A stretch of DNA of 64,000 bases, taken from assembly GCA_002345565.1 (NCBI GenBank), contig DDVS01000004.1, positions 186,001-250,000 on the forward strand, written 5' to 3'. Made by a program: the position numbers and the translations under genes. Origin of the DNA: Flavobacteriales bacterium UBA2306. GTDB taxonomy: Bacteria; Bacteroidota; Bacteroidia; Flavobacteriales; Weeksellaceae. Numbering within the stretch: the first letter of the stretch is position 1; the number at the start of each line of letters is the position of its first letter. The notes under the pieces are model-generated. The model was not told the DNA's origin, ran no database searches, and saw only the letters and a program-made list of their open reading frames with translations. Shown piece after piece: positions 1-8,557 of the stretch.

Positions 1-126
1 ATTATCAATACTAAAAACAATTTGCCAAATAATCCAAACCGTTATAGCAAACGGCCCAATAATGATCAATCCTTGAAGGAAAGATCTTAGAAAAAGGCGG
101 ATGTAATCGTTAAAGTTTCGGTTCAT
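1..126 (-). CDS. DUF502 family membrane protein, N-terminal part (cut by window edge)
   Basis: Reading leftward from an ATG at 126, 42 residues run to the window edge without a stop. The start MNRNFNDYIRLFLRSFLQG leads into a hydrophobic stretch containing GPFAITVWIIW, which matches the beginning of DUF502 membrane proteins, where a short basic tail precedes the first helix with its P-x-x-[IV]T motif. Function of the family is unknown. A purine-rich AAAAAGTAAA lies just before the ATG. Only the first helix is visible, so the family call is a recognition of pattern, not a full-length comparison. Confidence 0.6.
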   Translation of the reverse strand, partial: MNRNFNDYIRLFLRSFLQGLIIIGPFAITVWIIWQIVFSIDN

Positions 127-212
127 TTTACTTTTTATGTTCTTCGAGAGCCTCAGACTGACTTCTTAATATTTATTTTTTTGGTCACGCTAGCAGCACA
201 ATCGAAGTGATT

Positions 213-794
213 TTAGCCATGGATGGTTTCTTTATTGCCATAGGATTGGATGATTTTGGCTTCATACTCCAGCCATTCTTCCCAACGTTGATTCACTTTT
301 TCCGGATCGCCGATTTGTCTCGCAAATCCAATAAAGGTTGTATAATGATTGGCTTCCGAAATCATCAAATCGTTATAGAATTTTTTCAATTCTTTATCCT
401 TGATGTTTTCTGTCAAAACCTTGAAACGTTCGCAACTTCTGGCTTCTATCATGGCCGCGAAAAGCATTTTATCCACCAAAAGATCGGTTCTGTTTCCGCC
501 TTTAACAATAAACTGAACCAAATCGTTCACATAATCGTCTTTGCGCGTTCTTCCTAGTATGCCTCCTCTTTTTTTGATAATCTCGTGCACCTGATTGAAA
601 TGATCCAATTCTTCCTGTGCAATTGCCAAAAGTTCGGTTACCATCTCTGTATGCTCTGGCACCATCGTAATCAATCCGATGGCATTGGTGGCGGCTTTTT
701 GCTCGCACCAAGCGTGATCTGTAAGAATCTCTTCTAGGTTATCTTCTGCAATATTGGCCCAACGTGGATCTGTAGGAAGTTTAAGACGGAACAT
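213..794 (-). CDS. miaE: tRNA-(ms[2]io[6]A)-hydroxylase MiaE
   Basis: 193 residues, the usual length for MiaE, the non-heme di-iron monooxygenase that hydroxylates the isopentenyl group of ms2i6A at position 37 of tRNAs reading U-starting codons. The ferritin-like four-helix fold is shown by the spaced carboxylate/histidine pairs: E near residue 31 (DHAWCEQKAA), the EELDHF pair, E in MIEARSCERF, and the final SEANHYTTF pair (ExxH). The start MFRLKLPTDPRW is typical. It follows the DUF502 gene's 5' end on the same strand with an 86-base gap. Known family function is firm; activity here is inferred. Confidence 0.9.
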   Translation of the reverse strand: MFRLKLPTDPRWANIAEDNLEEILTDHAWCEQKAATNAIGLITMVPEHTEMVTELLAIAQEELDHFNQVHEIIKKRGGILGRTRKDDYVNDLVQFIVKGGNRTDLLVDKMLFAAMIEARSCERFKVLTENIKDKELKKFYNDLMISEANHYTTFIGFARQIGDPEKVNQRWEEWLEYEAKIIQSYGNKETIHG

Positions 795-925
795 TTTATT
801 TTTTTGTAAAAATACTAATTTGAGGACAAAATAAATATAATGATAGTCAAATTTTTCAATAAGATAATCGCTGTCTAAAAGATGGCATAAATATTGAAAA
901 TCTTGTAATTCAAAATCATAAAATT

Positions 926-1153
926 ATGAAAAATCAAAAATTCTACAATCGCGCAAAATTGTTTCTTTTCACCATTTTGCCCATGTTTATTCACACCTTA
1001 ACTTATGCGCAAGACTCTGTTGTTAAGACAACTAATGTTACTACCAGAACAGAAGAATGGCAAACAAATCCAACCTATTGGATTTTTGGAGGTGCTGTAC
1101 TCATAATTATCATTGCAATTATTGCTTTCCGAGGAAAAAAGAATGATGATTAA
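926..1153 (+). CDS. Small secreted/membrane protein, 75 aa, unknown function
   Basis: I do not recognise a named family. The protein starts with a basic MKNQKFYNRAK segment and a hydrophobic signal-like helix ending HTLTYAQ, a likely signal peptidase site after the AQ. A polar stretch of about 30 residues rich in Thr and Asn follows, then a second very hydrophobic helix (WIFGGAVLIIIIAIIAF) and a short RGKKNDD tail. This gives a small single-pass membrane protein with its polar part outside the cytoplasm. It is monocistronic, with a clear terminator directly after the stop. Whether the first helix is cleaved is inference. Confidence 0.6.
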   Translation: MKNQKFYNRAKLFLFTILPMFIHTLTYAQDSVVKTTNVTTRTEEWQTNPTYWIFGGAVLIIIIAIIAFRGKKNDD

Positions 1154-1162
1154 CTAATCCAT

Positions 1163-1188
1163 AAGCGCTTTTAAGGCGCTTTTATTAT
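1163..1188 (+). terminator. Rho-independent terminator of the 75-aa membrane protein gene
   Basis: AAGCGC at 1163-1168 pairs perfectly with GCGCTT at 1176-1181 over a 7-base loop and is followed by TTATTATTT. It lies 10 bases after the stop at 1153, and its T-rich tail runs into the last codons of the convergent acyltransferase gene. Confidence 0.75.
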
Positions 1189-2276
1189 TTAGAAGCCGTT
1201 TTCTCCCTCAAAAATTCCAAAATTTTCCAGCCAAGGTCATCTACTTTTTTCAAACCTTTCGAAATCAGAAAAGCCAGTAATATGTTGATTGGAAAAATGA
1301 TTAAAACTAATAAATACCAAGGCATGGAATCTTTCAAAGGAACTACCAGAAAATAAACCAAAGACGAGCTCATTCCTTGCCCAAAATAAAAGAAAATCGC
1401 ATTTTGTCCAACATTGGTAAGGAAATTTGGTTTCGTAATTTTTAATCTATTATAGAAAGCGAATAACGTCACTAATGAAAATAAGGTCCAAATGATATAA
1501 GGAATCTTTGGCGGAAACTTTTGCTTGTTGAGTTTATAGAATACATCGCCTCCATAATTCCAGAACATCCAAGCCAACGCCATTGCCACTAATCCGTATA
1601 AAACAGGAATCATTTTGGTAGGTATTTTCTTACCCTTCATTCTATTCGCAACTAGGAAAACTGCCATATAAAATGCGACATAACCCACTTGTCCGTTTGG
1701 ATAATATTGAGGGAATATATTGAATATCAAAGTTAACGCCACACAAATCCCGATAAACCAATTGATATGTTTCGGGAAAAATCTAAGAATCAAAACGCCC
1801 AAAACAGTCAAGATATAATACACTTTCAAATACCAGAAACTTCCCATCACGACTGGAAAAGTATCACAATTAGAATAACTGTGCAGATACCAATTCCCCA
1901 AAATATCCCATTGAGGTTCGGAAGAAATGCTTGTCGGAACATACTTGCTTCCAAATGTCGAATAGAAATCTTTCAGCCATTCAAATGAAAAAAATGTGAG
2001 TCCAAAGACTTTGAAAAAATAGTCTAAGAAAAACAGAAAAGTCACGAAAATCATATACGTGATTTGCAACTTCAACAGACGATAAAGCGTTTTCTCGATA
2101 TTATTTCCAGAAGTGATTCCACTAAGCGCATAAAACAATGCCACATCAAAAACCAAAGAGAAAACTCGGGCTTCGACTGGCATATAAAATTGTCCGCTCC
2201 AAAAAGCGGTATGAATAAAGATAATGGAAATGGTCGCCAGTCCTTTAGCAAAATCTATGTAGAGATCTCTTTTCAT
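1185..2276 (-). CDS. Acyltransferase 3 family membrane protein
   Basis: 363 residues with roughly ten hydrophobic helices. The start MKRDLYIDFAKGLATISIIFIH carries the acyltransferase-3 signature D-x-x-[KR]-G-[IL], with the family's key His in FIHTAFW at the end of helix 1. This is the OafA/NodX/WecH-like family, which transfers acyl groups, often acetyl, onto surface sugars or other extracytoplasmic acceptors. The substrate cannot be read from the sequence and no glycan locus adjoins it. It is convergent with the preceding small gene and divergent from mutL, so it is probably transcribed alone. Confidence 0.75.
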   Translation of the reverse strand: MKRDLYIDFAKGLATISIIFIHTAFWSGQFYMPVEARVFSLVFDVALFYALSGITSGNNIEKTLYRLLKLQITYMIFVTFLFFLDYFFKVFGLTFFSFEWLKDFYSTFGSKYVPTSISSEPQWDILGNWYLHSYSNCDTFPVVMGSFWYLKVYYILTVLGVLILRFFPKHINWFIGICVALTLIFNIFPQYYPNGQVGYVAFYMAVFLVANRMKGKKIPTKMIPVLYGLVAMALAWMFWNYGGDVFYKLNKQKFPPKIPYIIWTLFSLVTLFAFYNRLKITKPNFLTNVGQNAIFFYFGQGMSSSLVYFLVVPLKDSMPWYLLVLIIFPINILLAFLISKGLKKVDDLGWKILEFLREKTASK

Positions 2277-2344
2277 CGATGGTGATTAATTATCTGAGAT
2301 TCAAAAATATCATTATTTTCCCAAGTTCTTTATAATTATTTAAC

Positions 2345-2375
2345 TTTTACCACTCGATTCTTATCCTTATTTTTG
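2345..2375 (+). promoter_or_regulatory. Bacteroidota-type promoter before mutL
   Basis: TATTTTTG at 2368-2375 fits the -7 consensus TAnnTTTG. TTTT at 2345-2348 stands 19 bases upstream in the place of the -33 TTTG. The predicted start of transcription is near 2380, about a dozen bases before the mutL ATG at 2393. Confidence 0.55.
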
Positions 2376-2392
2376 AAAGTTCAATTCTAAAG

Positions 2393-4171
2393 ATGTCAGA
2401 TATCATTCAACTTTTACCAGATCACGTTGCCAATCAAATTGCTGCAGGAGAAGTGGTGCAAAGGCCCGCTTCTATAGTGAAGGAACTTTTGGAAAATGCG
2501 GTGGATGCAGGTTCAGACAAGATTCAGCTGATTGTTCGCGATGCTGGGAAAAACCTGATTCAAGTTGTGGATAACGGAATAGGAATGTCCGAGACCGATG
2601 CGAGATTGGCATTTGAACGCCACGCTACATCCAAGATTCGTTCAACGGAAGATATTTTCAAGATTGCAACCAAAGGCTTTCGTGGAGAAGCTTTGGCGTC
2701 TATTGCCGCTGTTGCACAAGTTGAACTGAAAACCAAACAGAAAGAAACGCCTGTTGGAACCAATATTTATATAGAAGGTGGACAATTTCAGTTTCAAGAT
2801 CCGATTCAAACCGTTGAAGGATCTAATTTTTCTGTCAAAAATCTTTTCTACAATGTTCCTGCGAGACGCAAGTTCCTTAAGAATGACAATGTAGAATTTC
2901 GGCATATTATTGATGAGTTTCAGAGGGTTTCATTAGCTCACGAAACTATCGAATTCGAATTATTCCATAACGACGAACCGATTTTCAAACTGAGAAAAGG
3001 TGGGCAAATGCAACGTATTGTAGATGTTTTTGGAAGGAAACTGCAGCCGCTTTTGATTCCGATTAAAGAAGATCTCGGTTGGGTAGATTTACACGGATAT
3101 GTTGCAAAACCAGAAGGTGCTAAAAAAGTAAGAGGAGAACAATTTTTCTTTGTTAATGGACGATATTTCAAAAGTCCTTACTTGAGCAAAGCCGTTCAGG
3201 AAGCATTTGAAGGATTGTTACAGCCAGGTTATATTCCATCGTTTTTTCTTTTTCTAGAAATGGATCCAGAGAAAATCGATGTTAATATTCATCCTCAAAA
3301 AACCGAAGTTAAGTTTGAAGATGAAGCGCTGATATTTGCTTTGATGCGTTCTACAATCAAGCGTTCTTTGGGGATCTATAACGTTGCACCAAGTCTGGAT
3401 TTTGAAAGAGATCCAAAAATGGAAGCGTTTTTTTCTCCGACACCAAGCATAAGCAATGTGAGTTCGGGAATGAGCTCGCCAAAGCCTTCTGCTATTAATG
3501 TGGACAGAGATTTCAATCCTTTTACCGTTTCAAAAACGACAGACGAGGAAAGAATCAATTTGGCAGAGTTATATCAAGCTACAGAAGCGGCGCCATCAAA
3601 AATCAATCTTTTTGAAGATGACGACTTGGACGAAGATCTTTTCCGATTGCCCAATGGTTATTGGCTTCTAAACAAAGACGGACAAACTTATATGTTGGAT
3701 TTGGGAAGAATGCATCGTGTGTTGATGTCTTCTCATCAGGAGAATCTGCCAACCAAGAAAGCCGGACAAAGCCTTTTGTTTTCTTTAGAATATCACTTGA
3801 ACGAAATTGAGAAAAATAAATATAAATCCATTAAAAAATACCTACCCGATTTTGGCTTCGAAATGACTTTGGCTCAGGACAATGTCTTGAGAATTGAAAC
3901 TGTTCCGGAAGCTTTGAAAGAATCTCAGGTCATCAAATTTTTGGAAAAAATCTTTGAAATTTTGGATTACAGAACTGAAGAAGAATTTTCAAAATATTTT
4001 GAATATCAATGGATTAAACTCAAAACCAAATCAAAATTCGATTTCATTTATAAAACCGAAGTAGAGCAATTGGTAAGAGATTTCATCGACCTTGGATTTC
4101 CGCAATACACAAAAAACGGGAAAAAATGTTGGCTAGAAGTTCCGTTTGACGATTTTAAAAATAAATTTTAA
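2393..4171 (+). CDS. mutL: DNA mismatch repair protein MutL (endonuclease motif degenerate)
   Basis: 592 residues. The N-terminal GHKL ATPase is intact: IAAGEVVQRPASIVKELLENAVDAG (E and N for ATP/Mg), DNGIGM, and TKGFRGEALASIAAV. The transducer domain follows with FFVNGRYFKSP and the IDVNIHPQKTEVKF lid motif near residues 300-315. An acidic linker ends near 425. In the C-terminal dimerisation domain the metal-binding DQHA-x2-E-x4-E motif is replaced by LDLGRMHRVLMSS around residue 436, and no CxHGRP-like motif is seen at the end, where NGKKCWLEVPFDD stands. MutL couples mismatch-bound MutS to strand nicking and removal. First gene of a run with rhomboid (3-base gap) and two others. Confidence 0.95.
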   Translation: MSDIIQLLPDHVANQIAAGEVVQRPASIVKELLENAVDAGSDKIQLIVRDAGKNLIQVVDNGIGMSETDARLAFERHATSKIRSTEDIFKIATKGFRGEALASIAAVAQVELKTKQKETPVGTNIYIEGGQFQFQDPIQTVEGSNFSVKNLFYNVPARRKFLKNDNVEFRHIIDEFQRVSLAHETIEFELFHNDEPIFKLRKGGQMQRIVDVFGRKLQPLLIPIKEDLGWVDLHGYVAKPEGAKKVRGEQFFFVNGRYFKSPYLSKAVQEAFEGLLQPGYIPSFFLFLEMDPEKIDVNIHPQKTEVKFEDEALIFALMRSTIKRSLGIYNVAPSLDFERDPKMEAFFSPTPSISNVSSGMSSPKPSAINVDRDFNPFTVSKTTDEERINLAELYQATEAAPSKINLFEDDDLDEDLFRLPNGYWLLNKDGQTYMLDLGRMHRVLMSSHQENLPTKKAGQSLLFSLEYHLNEIEKNKYKSIKKYLPDFGFEMTLAQDNVLRIETVPEALKESQVIKFLEKIFEILDYRTEEEFSKYFEYQWIKLKTKSKFDFIYKTEVEQLVRDFIDLGFPQYTKNGKKCWLEVPFDDFKNKF

Positions 4172-4174
4172 ACT

Positions 4175-4918
4175 ATGTTCCCTCAAATAACACCGGTTAC
4201 TAGAAATATCATCATTCTGAATGTGATTTTTTTCGCAGTAACTTTTCTCCTTCCCAATCTCAATTTGGAATCCATATTAGCAGGATATTTTCCATTGTCT
4301 CCGAACTTCAAATCTTGGCAAATTATCACGCATATGTTTATGCACGGAAGTGTAATGCATATCGTTTTTAATATGTTGACACTTTACAGTTTCGGCCCTG
4401 TTTTGGAGCAAGTCTTGGGACAGAAAAAATTCATCATTCTTTATTTTGCAGCGGGTTTAGGCGGTTTTTTATTGTATAACCTTTGGAATTATTATGAAGT
4501 AAGTCAATTAACGAATTTCCTAACAAGTAAAGATTTTGACATTCACGAAATTTATAAATACGCGAACTTCAATTATAGCGGAGAAAGACCTATTAATTCT
4601 AATAATCCGGAAGTCATAGATGCGGCGAAGAAATTATTTATGATTCTTTCTACTCCAATGGTCGGTGCATCAGGCGCAATCTTCGGTGTGATTGCAGCAT
4701 TTTCAACTTTATTTCCGGATGCTAAGCTGATGTTTATGTTTATTCCTTTTCCTATCAAAGCAAAATATTTGACACCGGTTATTATTGTGATTTCGTTGTT
4801 CTTAGGATTTGGGCAATTTAGCGGTGATAATATTGCTCATTTTGCGCATCTCGGCGGTGCTTTGATTGGTTTTCTTTACATCTGGAACTGGAAAAAAAAC
4901 AGAGATAGAATCCAATAA
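4175..4918 (+). CDS. Rhomboid family intramembrane serine protease
   Basis: 247 residues with six or more membrane helices. The rhomboid marks are present in order: the L1-loop region with HMFMHGSVMHIVFNML, the catalytic serine in VGASGAIFGV (Ser166), and the catalytic His in NIAHFAHLGGALIGF (His222 aligns with the GlpG histidine; His225 is the extra one common in bacterial rhomboids). A long insert of about 40 polar residues (residues about 112-150) sits between helices. The family cleaves transmembrane segments within the bilayer. It starts 3 bases after mutL and ends directly against the next ATG, so the genes are co-transcribed and probably translationally coupled. Substrates are unknown. 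Confidence 0.88.
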   Translation: MFPQITPVTRNIIILNVIFFAVTFLLPNLNLESILAGYFPLSPNFKSWQIITHMFMHGSVMHIVFNMLTLYSFGPVLEQVLGQKKFIILYFAAGLGGFLLYNLWNYYEVSQLTNFLTSKDFDIHEIYKYANFNYSGERPINSNNPEVIDAAKKLFMILSTPMVGASGAIFGVIAAFSTLFPDAKLMFMFIPFPIKAKYLTPVIIVISLFLGFGQFSGDNIAHFAHLGGALIGFLYIWNWKKNRDRIQ

Positions 4919-5899
4919 ATGGGAATTATCAGATTTATTTTAACAGTATTTCATTTAATAATTATTATTCTGCTTTTCGGGACGATAATGAACGCTTATA
5001 TCCCACCAAGTGTTTTTGGATTTCTGAATCTCTTATCTCTTGGATTTCCGATTCTCATAATCCTTAATATTTTATTTTTGATTTTATGGATTATCACTTG
5101 GCGAAAAAGAGCTGTTGTCTTTTTAATACTGTCATTGTTTTTCATTATCCCGACAAGACGTTGGATCAATTACACACCTTTAAAAAAACAAGAATCCAAT
5201 CTCAAATTGATTTCTCTCAACGGAAAATTTGGAAAAATGGGTAATGAGAACATCTATGATTTCATCAATAAAGAGAATGCAGATGTTGTTTTTTTCCAAG
5301 AATACGATAACAAAAAACCTTTGGAAGGATTTCAATATTTTGAAAATAGCAAACCTATCACAAAAATACAATCCAAATTCCCGATTGTTGAGAGTGGCTC
5401 CATAAAAACCGACGCAAACAATAGTGTCTGTATGTTTGCTGACATCAAGGTTAATGGGAAAATTATTCGTTTTGTGAATGTGTATATGGAACCTTTTTTT
5501 CTGGACAAGAAAATGGTGAAGCCAACGAAGAATATGGACAAGAATGAAGAAAAGGCGAAAAAAGTTCTTCATATGCTGATTCCGACATTCAAAAAACACC
5601 AGACTCAGATAGATCAGATCAAGGATTTTATTAATTCATCGCCTTATCCTGTGATTGTGGCTGGCGATTTCAATGCTGTTCCTAATTCTTACGAGTATTA
5701 CAAAGTCTCAGAAGACTTACAAGACGTATTTCTAAAAGTAGGAAAAGGAAGCGGAACCAGTTTCCACGATTTCAAATTCCCTCTTAAAATCGATCACGTT
5801 TTTGCATCAGAATCAATAACACCAATCACTTATAAAGTGGATAGAAGCGCCAGAATTTCAGACCATTTTACAGTGATTGCAGAGTTTTATATCGAATAA
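4919..5899 (+). CDS. Membrane-anchored endonuclease/exonuclease/phosphatase family protein
   Basis: 326 residues. Three hydrophobic helices fill residues 1-80, then an EEP (DNase I-like) domain follows: LISLNGKFG with the Asn, VVFFQEYD with the metal Glu, VIVAGDFNAVPNS with the D-x-N, IDHVFAS and the final SDHFTVIAEF Asp-His pair. All catalytic positions of the fold are kept. The membrane tether suggests action on the periplasmic side on a phosphodiester, perhaps a lipid or a nucleic acid; the substrate is not deducible. The ATG begins immediately after the rhomboid TAA, which suggests coupling. Confidence 0.8.
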   Translation: MGIIRFILTVFHLIIIILLFGTIMNAYIPPSVFGFLNLLSLGFPILIILNILFLILWIITWRKRAVVFLILSLFFIIPTRRWINYTPLKKQESNLKLISLNGKFGKMGNENIYDFINKENADVVFFQEYDNKKPLEGFQYFENSKPITKIQSKFPIVESGSIKTDANNSVCMFADIKVNGKIIRFVNVYMEPFFLDKKMVKPTKNMDKNEEKAKKVLHMLIPTFKKHQTQIDQIKDFINSSPYPVIVAGDFNAVPNSYEYYKVSEDLQDVFLKVGKGSGTSFHDFKFPLKIDHVFASESITPITYKVDRSARISDHFTVIAEFYIE

Positions 5900-5916
5900 T
5901 TTTCGATATTTGTTAT

Positions 5917-6264
5917 ATGAAACAATTCTATTTCTTTTTGATTCTAGCTTCCGTATCGTCTTGTTCAAAAAACGCTCCTGCTATCAACAATTCAGACCAA
6001 TTGGATGCATCGCCGCAAATCACTTATGACACAACCGCAATAGATTCTTTCGGTCCAGGTGCAACATCGGAAAGTGTAATGGCGAAGATTAATGCGGGGG
6101 CAATAAAACGAGAAAAAGATAGTCTTGCTGCCATTGCGAAAGCAGAGCAGGAAAAACTCGATAAAGAAAAAGCAAAAGAAGAAGTACAAAAAATCAACGA
6201 AGAAAAGGATAAAGCTAGAAAAGAACAAGCTGCTGCAACGGAAAATTCTTCATCAAATCCATAA
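5917..6264 (+). CDS. Small lipoprotein with charged helical tail
   Basis: 115 residues. A short signal peptide ends in the lipobox-like VSSC (Cys16), so the mature protein should be lipid-anchored. The middle is Ser/Asp/Thr-rich and the C-terminal 60 residues are an uninterrupted Lys/Glu/Ala helix (KAEQEKLDKEKAKEEVQK), a likely single helix or coiled coil. No family is recognised. It closes the mutL-rhomboid-EEP run, 17 bases after the EEP gene, and a terminator follows directly. The composition resembles small structural envelope lipoproteins, but a role cannot be assigned. Confidence 0.7.
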   Translation: MKQFYFFLILASVSSCSKNAPAINNSDQLDASPQITYDTTAIDSFGPGATSESVMAKINAGAIKREKDSLAAIAKAEQEKLDKEKAKEEVQKINEEKDKARKEQAAATENSSSNP

Positions 6265-6265
6265 A

Positions 6266-6295
6266 AAAACCACCAATTTTTGGTGGTTTTGTCTG
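6266..6295 (+). terminator. Terminator of the mutL run
   Basis: AAAACCACC at 6266-6274 pairs with GGTGGTTTT at 6282-6290 over a 7-base loop, followed by GTCTGTT. It stands right after the lipoprotein stop. The A-rich left arm also gives a T-rich tail on the other strand, so it may serve sodA as well. Confidence 0.75.
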
Positions 6296-6321
6296 TTATC
6301 TAGTGTCTAGAATCTTTAAGT

Positions 6322-6918
6322 CTATTTGTTATAAAGCTCTTCAACCTTATCCCAGTTGATCACATCAAAAAACGCCGACACATAGTCAGGTCTTCTGTTT
6401 TGATAATTAAGGTAATAAGCGTGCTCCCAAACATCCAATCCAAGAATCGGAGTTCCTTGTACATCAGCAACTGGCATTAGTGGGTTATCTTGATTCGGAG
6501 TTGAAGAAACCACTACAGAACCGTCAGAATTTTTCACTAACCAAGCCCAGCCAGAACCGAATCTAGTTTTAGCAGCATTAGAAAAATCTTCTTTGAATTT
6601 CTCAAAACCACCGATTTTTTCGATTTCAGCTTTCACGTTTCCAACTGGCTCTTTGCTTCCGCCCGGAGTCAAAAGTTCCCAGAAAAGTGAATGGTTAAAA
6701 TGTCCGCCTCCGTTATTTCTCACGGCTGGTTTATCTGTACCTGTTTTTTGGATTTCTTCAAGAGATTTTCCTTCAAGGTCTGTTCCTGCAATTGCATTAT
6801 TAAGATTATCCACATAAGCTTGGTGATGCTTAGAATGGTGGATTTCCATTGTTTTCGCATCGATTGTTGGTTCCAACGCATCGTATGCATAACTTAGTTT
6901 AGGTAATTCGAATGCCAT
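6322..6918 (-). CDS. sodA: Superoxide dismutase, Mn/Fe family
   Basis: 198 residues, normal length for the single-domain SodA/B fold. Metal ligands are visible: His in MEIHHSKHHQAYVDNLN (first ligand and neighbours), His in GGHFNHSLFWELL, and Asp and His in LDVWEHAYYLNYQNRRPDYV. The Gly in GGHFNHS together with the Gln in NQDNPLMPV is the pattern of Mn-type enzymes, which place the second-sphere Gln in the C-terminal half; a cambialistic enzyme cannot be excluded. It dismutates superoxide in the cytoplasm (no signal peptide). The gene is monocistronic and divergent from sufS. Confidence 0.92.
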   Translation of the reverse strand: MAFELPKLSYAYDALEPTIDAKTMEIHHSKHHQAYVDNLNNAIAGTDLEGKSLEEIQKTGTDKPAVRNNGGGHFNHSLFWELLTPGGSKEPVGNVKAEIEKIGGFEKFKEDFSNAAKTRFGSGWAWLVKNSDGSVVVSSTPNQDNPLMPVADVQGTPILGLDVWEHAYYLNYQNRRPDYVSAFFDVINWDKVEELYNK

Positions 6919-7043
6919 AGTTTCGCTATTTATTTGTTAATAATAAATGAATTGCCCAAAAATACTCAATAATTATTCCTAAAAACAAGAATCACACTCA
7001 TTTTATAAATATTTAACATCGAAATTTTTAATAAATTTTGCCG

Positions 7044-7051
7044 TAACTTTG
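7044..7051 (+). promoter_or_regulatory. Promoter -7 element TAACTTTG for sufS
   Basis: Exact match to TAnnTTTG. The -33 region is weak (T-run near 7021-7027). Transcription would begin near 7056 and give a leader of about 185 bases that contains the repeat at 7091-7160. Confidence 0.45.
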
Positions 7052-7090
7052 ACCCATTCTAAATAATTAAAACAACAAGATTAATTATTT

Positions 7091-7160
7091 GGGCAGCTTA
7101 ATCCGCCTGGAGTTTATCCTGAGCTTGTCGAAGGGCTCAACCGCTCAAGTCGGGCTGCAA
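7091..7160 (-). repeat. Dispersed repeat, copy 1 (GCAGCCCGACTTGAGCGG ... AAGCTGCC)
   Basis: Read on the minus strand it begins GCAGCCCGACTTGAGCGG and ends GGCGGATTAAGCTGCCC. The same two ends occur at 53236-53320. The ends are partly inverted (GCAGC/GCTGC). The interior holds CCTTCGACAAGCTCAGG, a sequence I have met as a frequent intergenic motif in bacterial genomes. The interior differs from copy 2 in sequence and length, so the ends are the conserved part. Confidence 0.65.
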
Positions 7161-7240
7161 CAATTCAACGTTTAATTATTGATTTTAGAGTTTGCAATTA
7201 ATCTAATTTCTAAAATCTAGCTTCTAACATCTAAAATAAA

Positions 7241-8461
7241 ATGTTCGACATCAACAATATCAGAGCGCAATTTCCAATTTTGAATCAGCAGGTCAATGGA
7301 AAACCATTGGTTTATCTGGACAACGCTGCAACATCTCAAAAACCGATTTCAGTTTTAGAAACTTGGGAAAAATATTACGAAACCATCAATGCGAATGTTC
7401 ATCGCGGAATTCACACTTTGAGTCAGATTGCAACGGAAGAAATGGAACTTTCCAGACAGAAAATCCAAAAATTCATCAATGCAAAGCACGATTACGAAGT
7501 TATTTTTACCAAAGGAACAACGGAAGGAATCAATTTGGTGGCTTATGCTTTGACGAATCAGATTAAGAAAGATGATGAGATTATCATTTCATATTTGGAA
7601 CATCATTCCAACATTGTTCCGTGGCAAATGCTTTGCGAAAGAACAGGCGCAAAACTGAAAGTCATTCCAATAGACGAAAACGGAATTCTTCAAATCGATG
7701 TTTTGGATTCTTGGCTTAACGAAAAAACAAAGGTTGTTTCTGTAAACCAGGTTTCTAATGCTTTGGGAATCATCAATCCAATCGAAAAAATCATTGAAAA
7801 AACAAGAAGGCTTTCCAACGCTTATGTTTTGATAGACGGTGCACAATCTTCGCCTCATTTCAAAATCGATGTTCAGAAACTGGACTGCGATTTCTTTGTC
7901 TTCTCAGGACACAAGATGTATGCGCCAATGGGAACCGGAATTCTTTATGGTAAAGAATCTGTTTTGGAAAATCTTCATCCATTCCACGGTGGTGGTGAAA
8001 TGATTGCGGTTTGTAGTTTCGAGAAAACAACTTACGCAGGTTTGCCTTTCAAATTCGAAGCTGGAACGCCTAATGTTGGTGGAAATATTGCTTTGGGAGC
8101 CGCGGTTGATTTCATTAATCAAATCGGTCACGATAATCTTCAAATCCACGAAAACGAACTTCTGACTTACGCTCAGAAAAAACTTCTGGAACTAGACGGA
8201 ATCAAAATTTATGGAGAAAAAGCCAACAGAACGGGCGTTGTTTCTTTCAATCTGGAAGGCGCAGGAATTGCTTCTGATACAGGAATGATTCTGGACAAAA
8301 TGGGAATTGCCGTGAGAACCGGACATCATTGTACGCAACCAATTATGGATTTCTTCAATATTGCCGGAACAGTCCGAGCTAGTTTCGCGGTTTATAACAC
8401 TTTAGAAGAAATTGATATTTTGGTCGAAGGTGTGAAAAAAGCGCAGAGAATGTTGGTCTAA
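7241..8461 (+). CDS. sufS: Cysteine desulfurase SufS
   Basis: 406 residues, standard for the SufS (type II) branch. The PLP-binding lysine is Lys225 in FSGHKMYAPMGTGILYG. The persulfide cysteine is Cys364 in RTGHHCTQPIMDFF, in the short loop typical of SufS rather than IscS. LDNAATSQKP near the start and THRGIHTLS-type sequence (VHRGIHTLS) match the family. It takes sulfur from cysteine to feed Fe-S assembly with SufE and SufBCD. No other suf gene is adjacent here, so the rest of the locus must lie elsewhere or upstream of the split. A terminator follows within 25 bases. Confidence 0.92.
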   Translation: MFDINNIRAQFPILNQQVNGKPLVYLDNAATSQKPISVLETWEKYYETINANVHRGIHTLSQIATEEMELSRQKIQKFINAKHDYEVIFTKGTTEGINLVAYALTNQIKKDDEIIISYLEHHSNIVPWQMLCERTGAKLKVIPIDENGILQIDVLDSWLNEKTKVVSVNQVSNALGIINPIEKIIEKTRRLSNAYVLIDGAQSSPHFKIDVQKLDCDFFVFSGHKMYAPMGTGILYGKESVLENLHPFHGGGEMIAVCSFEKTTYAGLPFKFEAGTPNVGGNIALGAAVDFINQIGHDNLQIHENELLTYAQKKLLELDGIKIYGEKANRTGVVSFNLEGAGIASDTGMILDKMGIAVRTGHHCTQPIMDFFNIAGTVRASFAVYNTLEEIDILVEGVKKAQRMLV

Positions 8462-8483
8462 AATCAATTCAAATAAAACTTAA

Positions 8484-8526
8484 AAACCCTTTCGGAGTTT
8501 GAAACTCTGAAAGGGTTTATTTTTTA
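8484..8526 (+). terminator. Terminator of sufS
   Basis: AAACCCTTTC-GGAGTTT (8484-8500) pairs with AAACTC-TGAAAGGGTTT (8502-8518), a long stem, followed by ATTTTTTAA. The sequence resembles the terminator at 28221-28251. Confidence 0.8.
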
Positions 8527-8557
8527 ATCAACTGACAAATTGTATTGTTTTTTCCTA

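Larger units (their letters stand above)
6919..7240. other. 322-base intergenic region between divergent sodA and sufS
   Basis: No gene is seen. It carries a sufS-direction -7 box (TAACTTTG, 7044-7051) and a dispersed repeat at 7091-7160. The sodA side (6919-7000) is AT-rich with no clean promoter match. The first 80 bases of the presumed sufS leader contain the repeat, whose GC content is visibly higher than the flanks. Confidence 0.6.
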
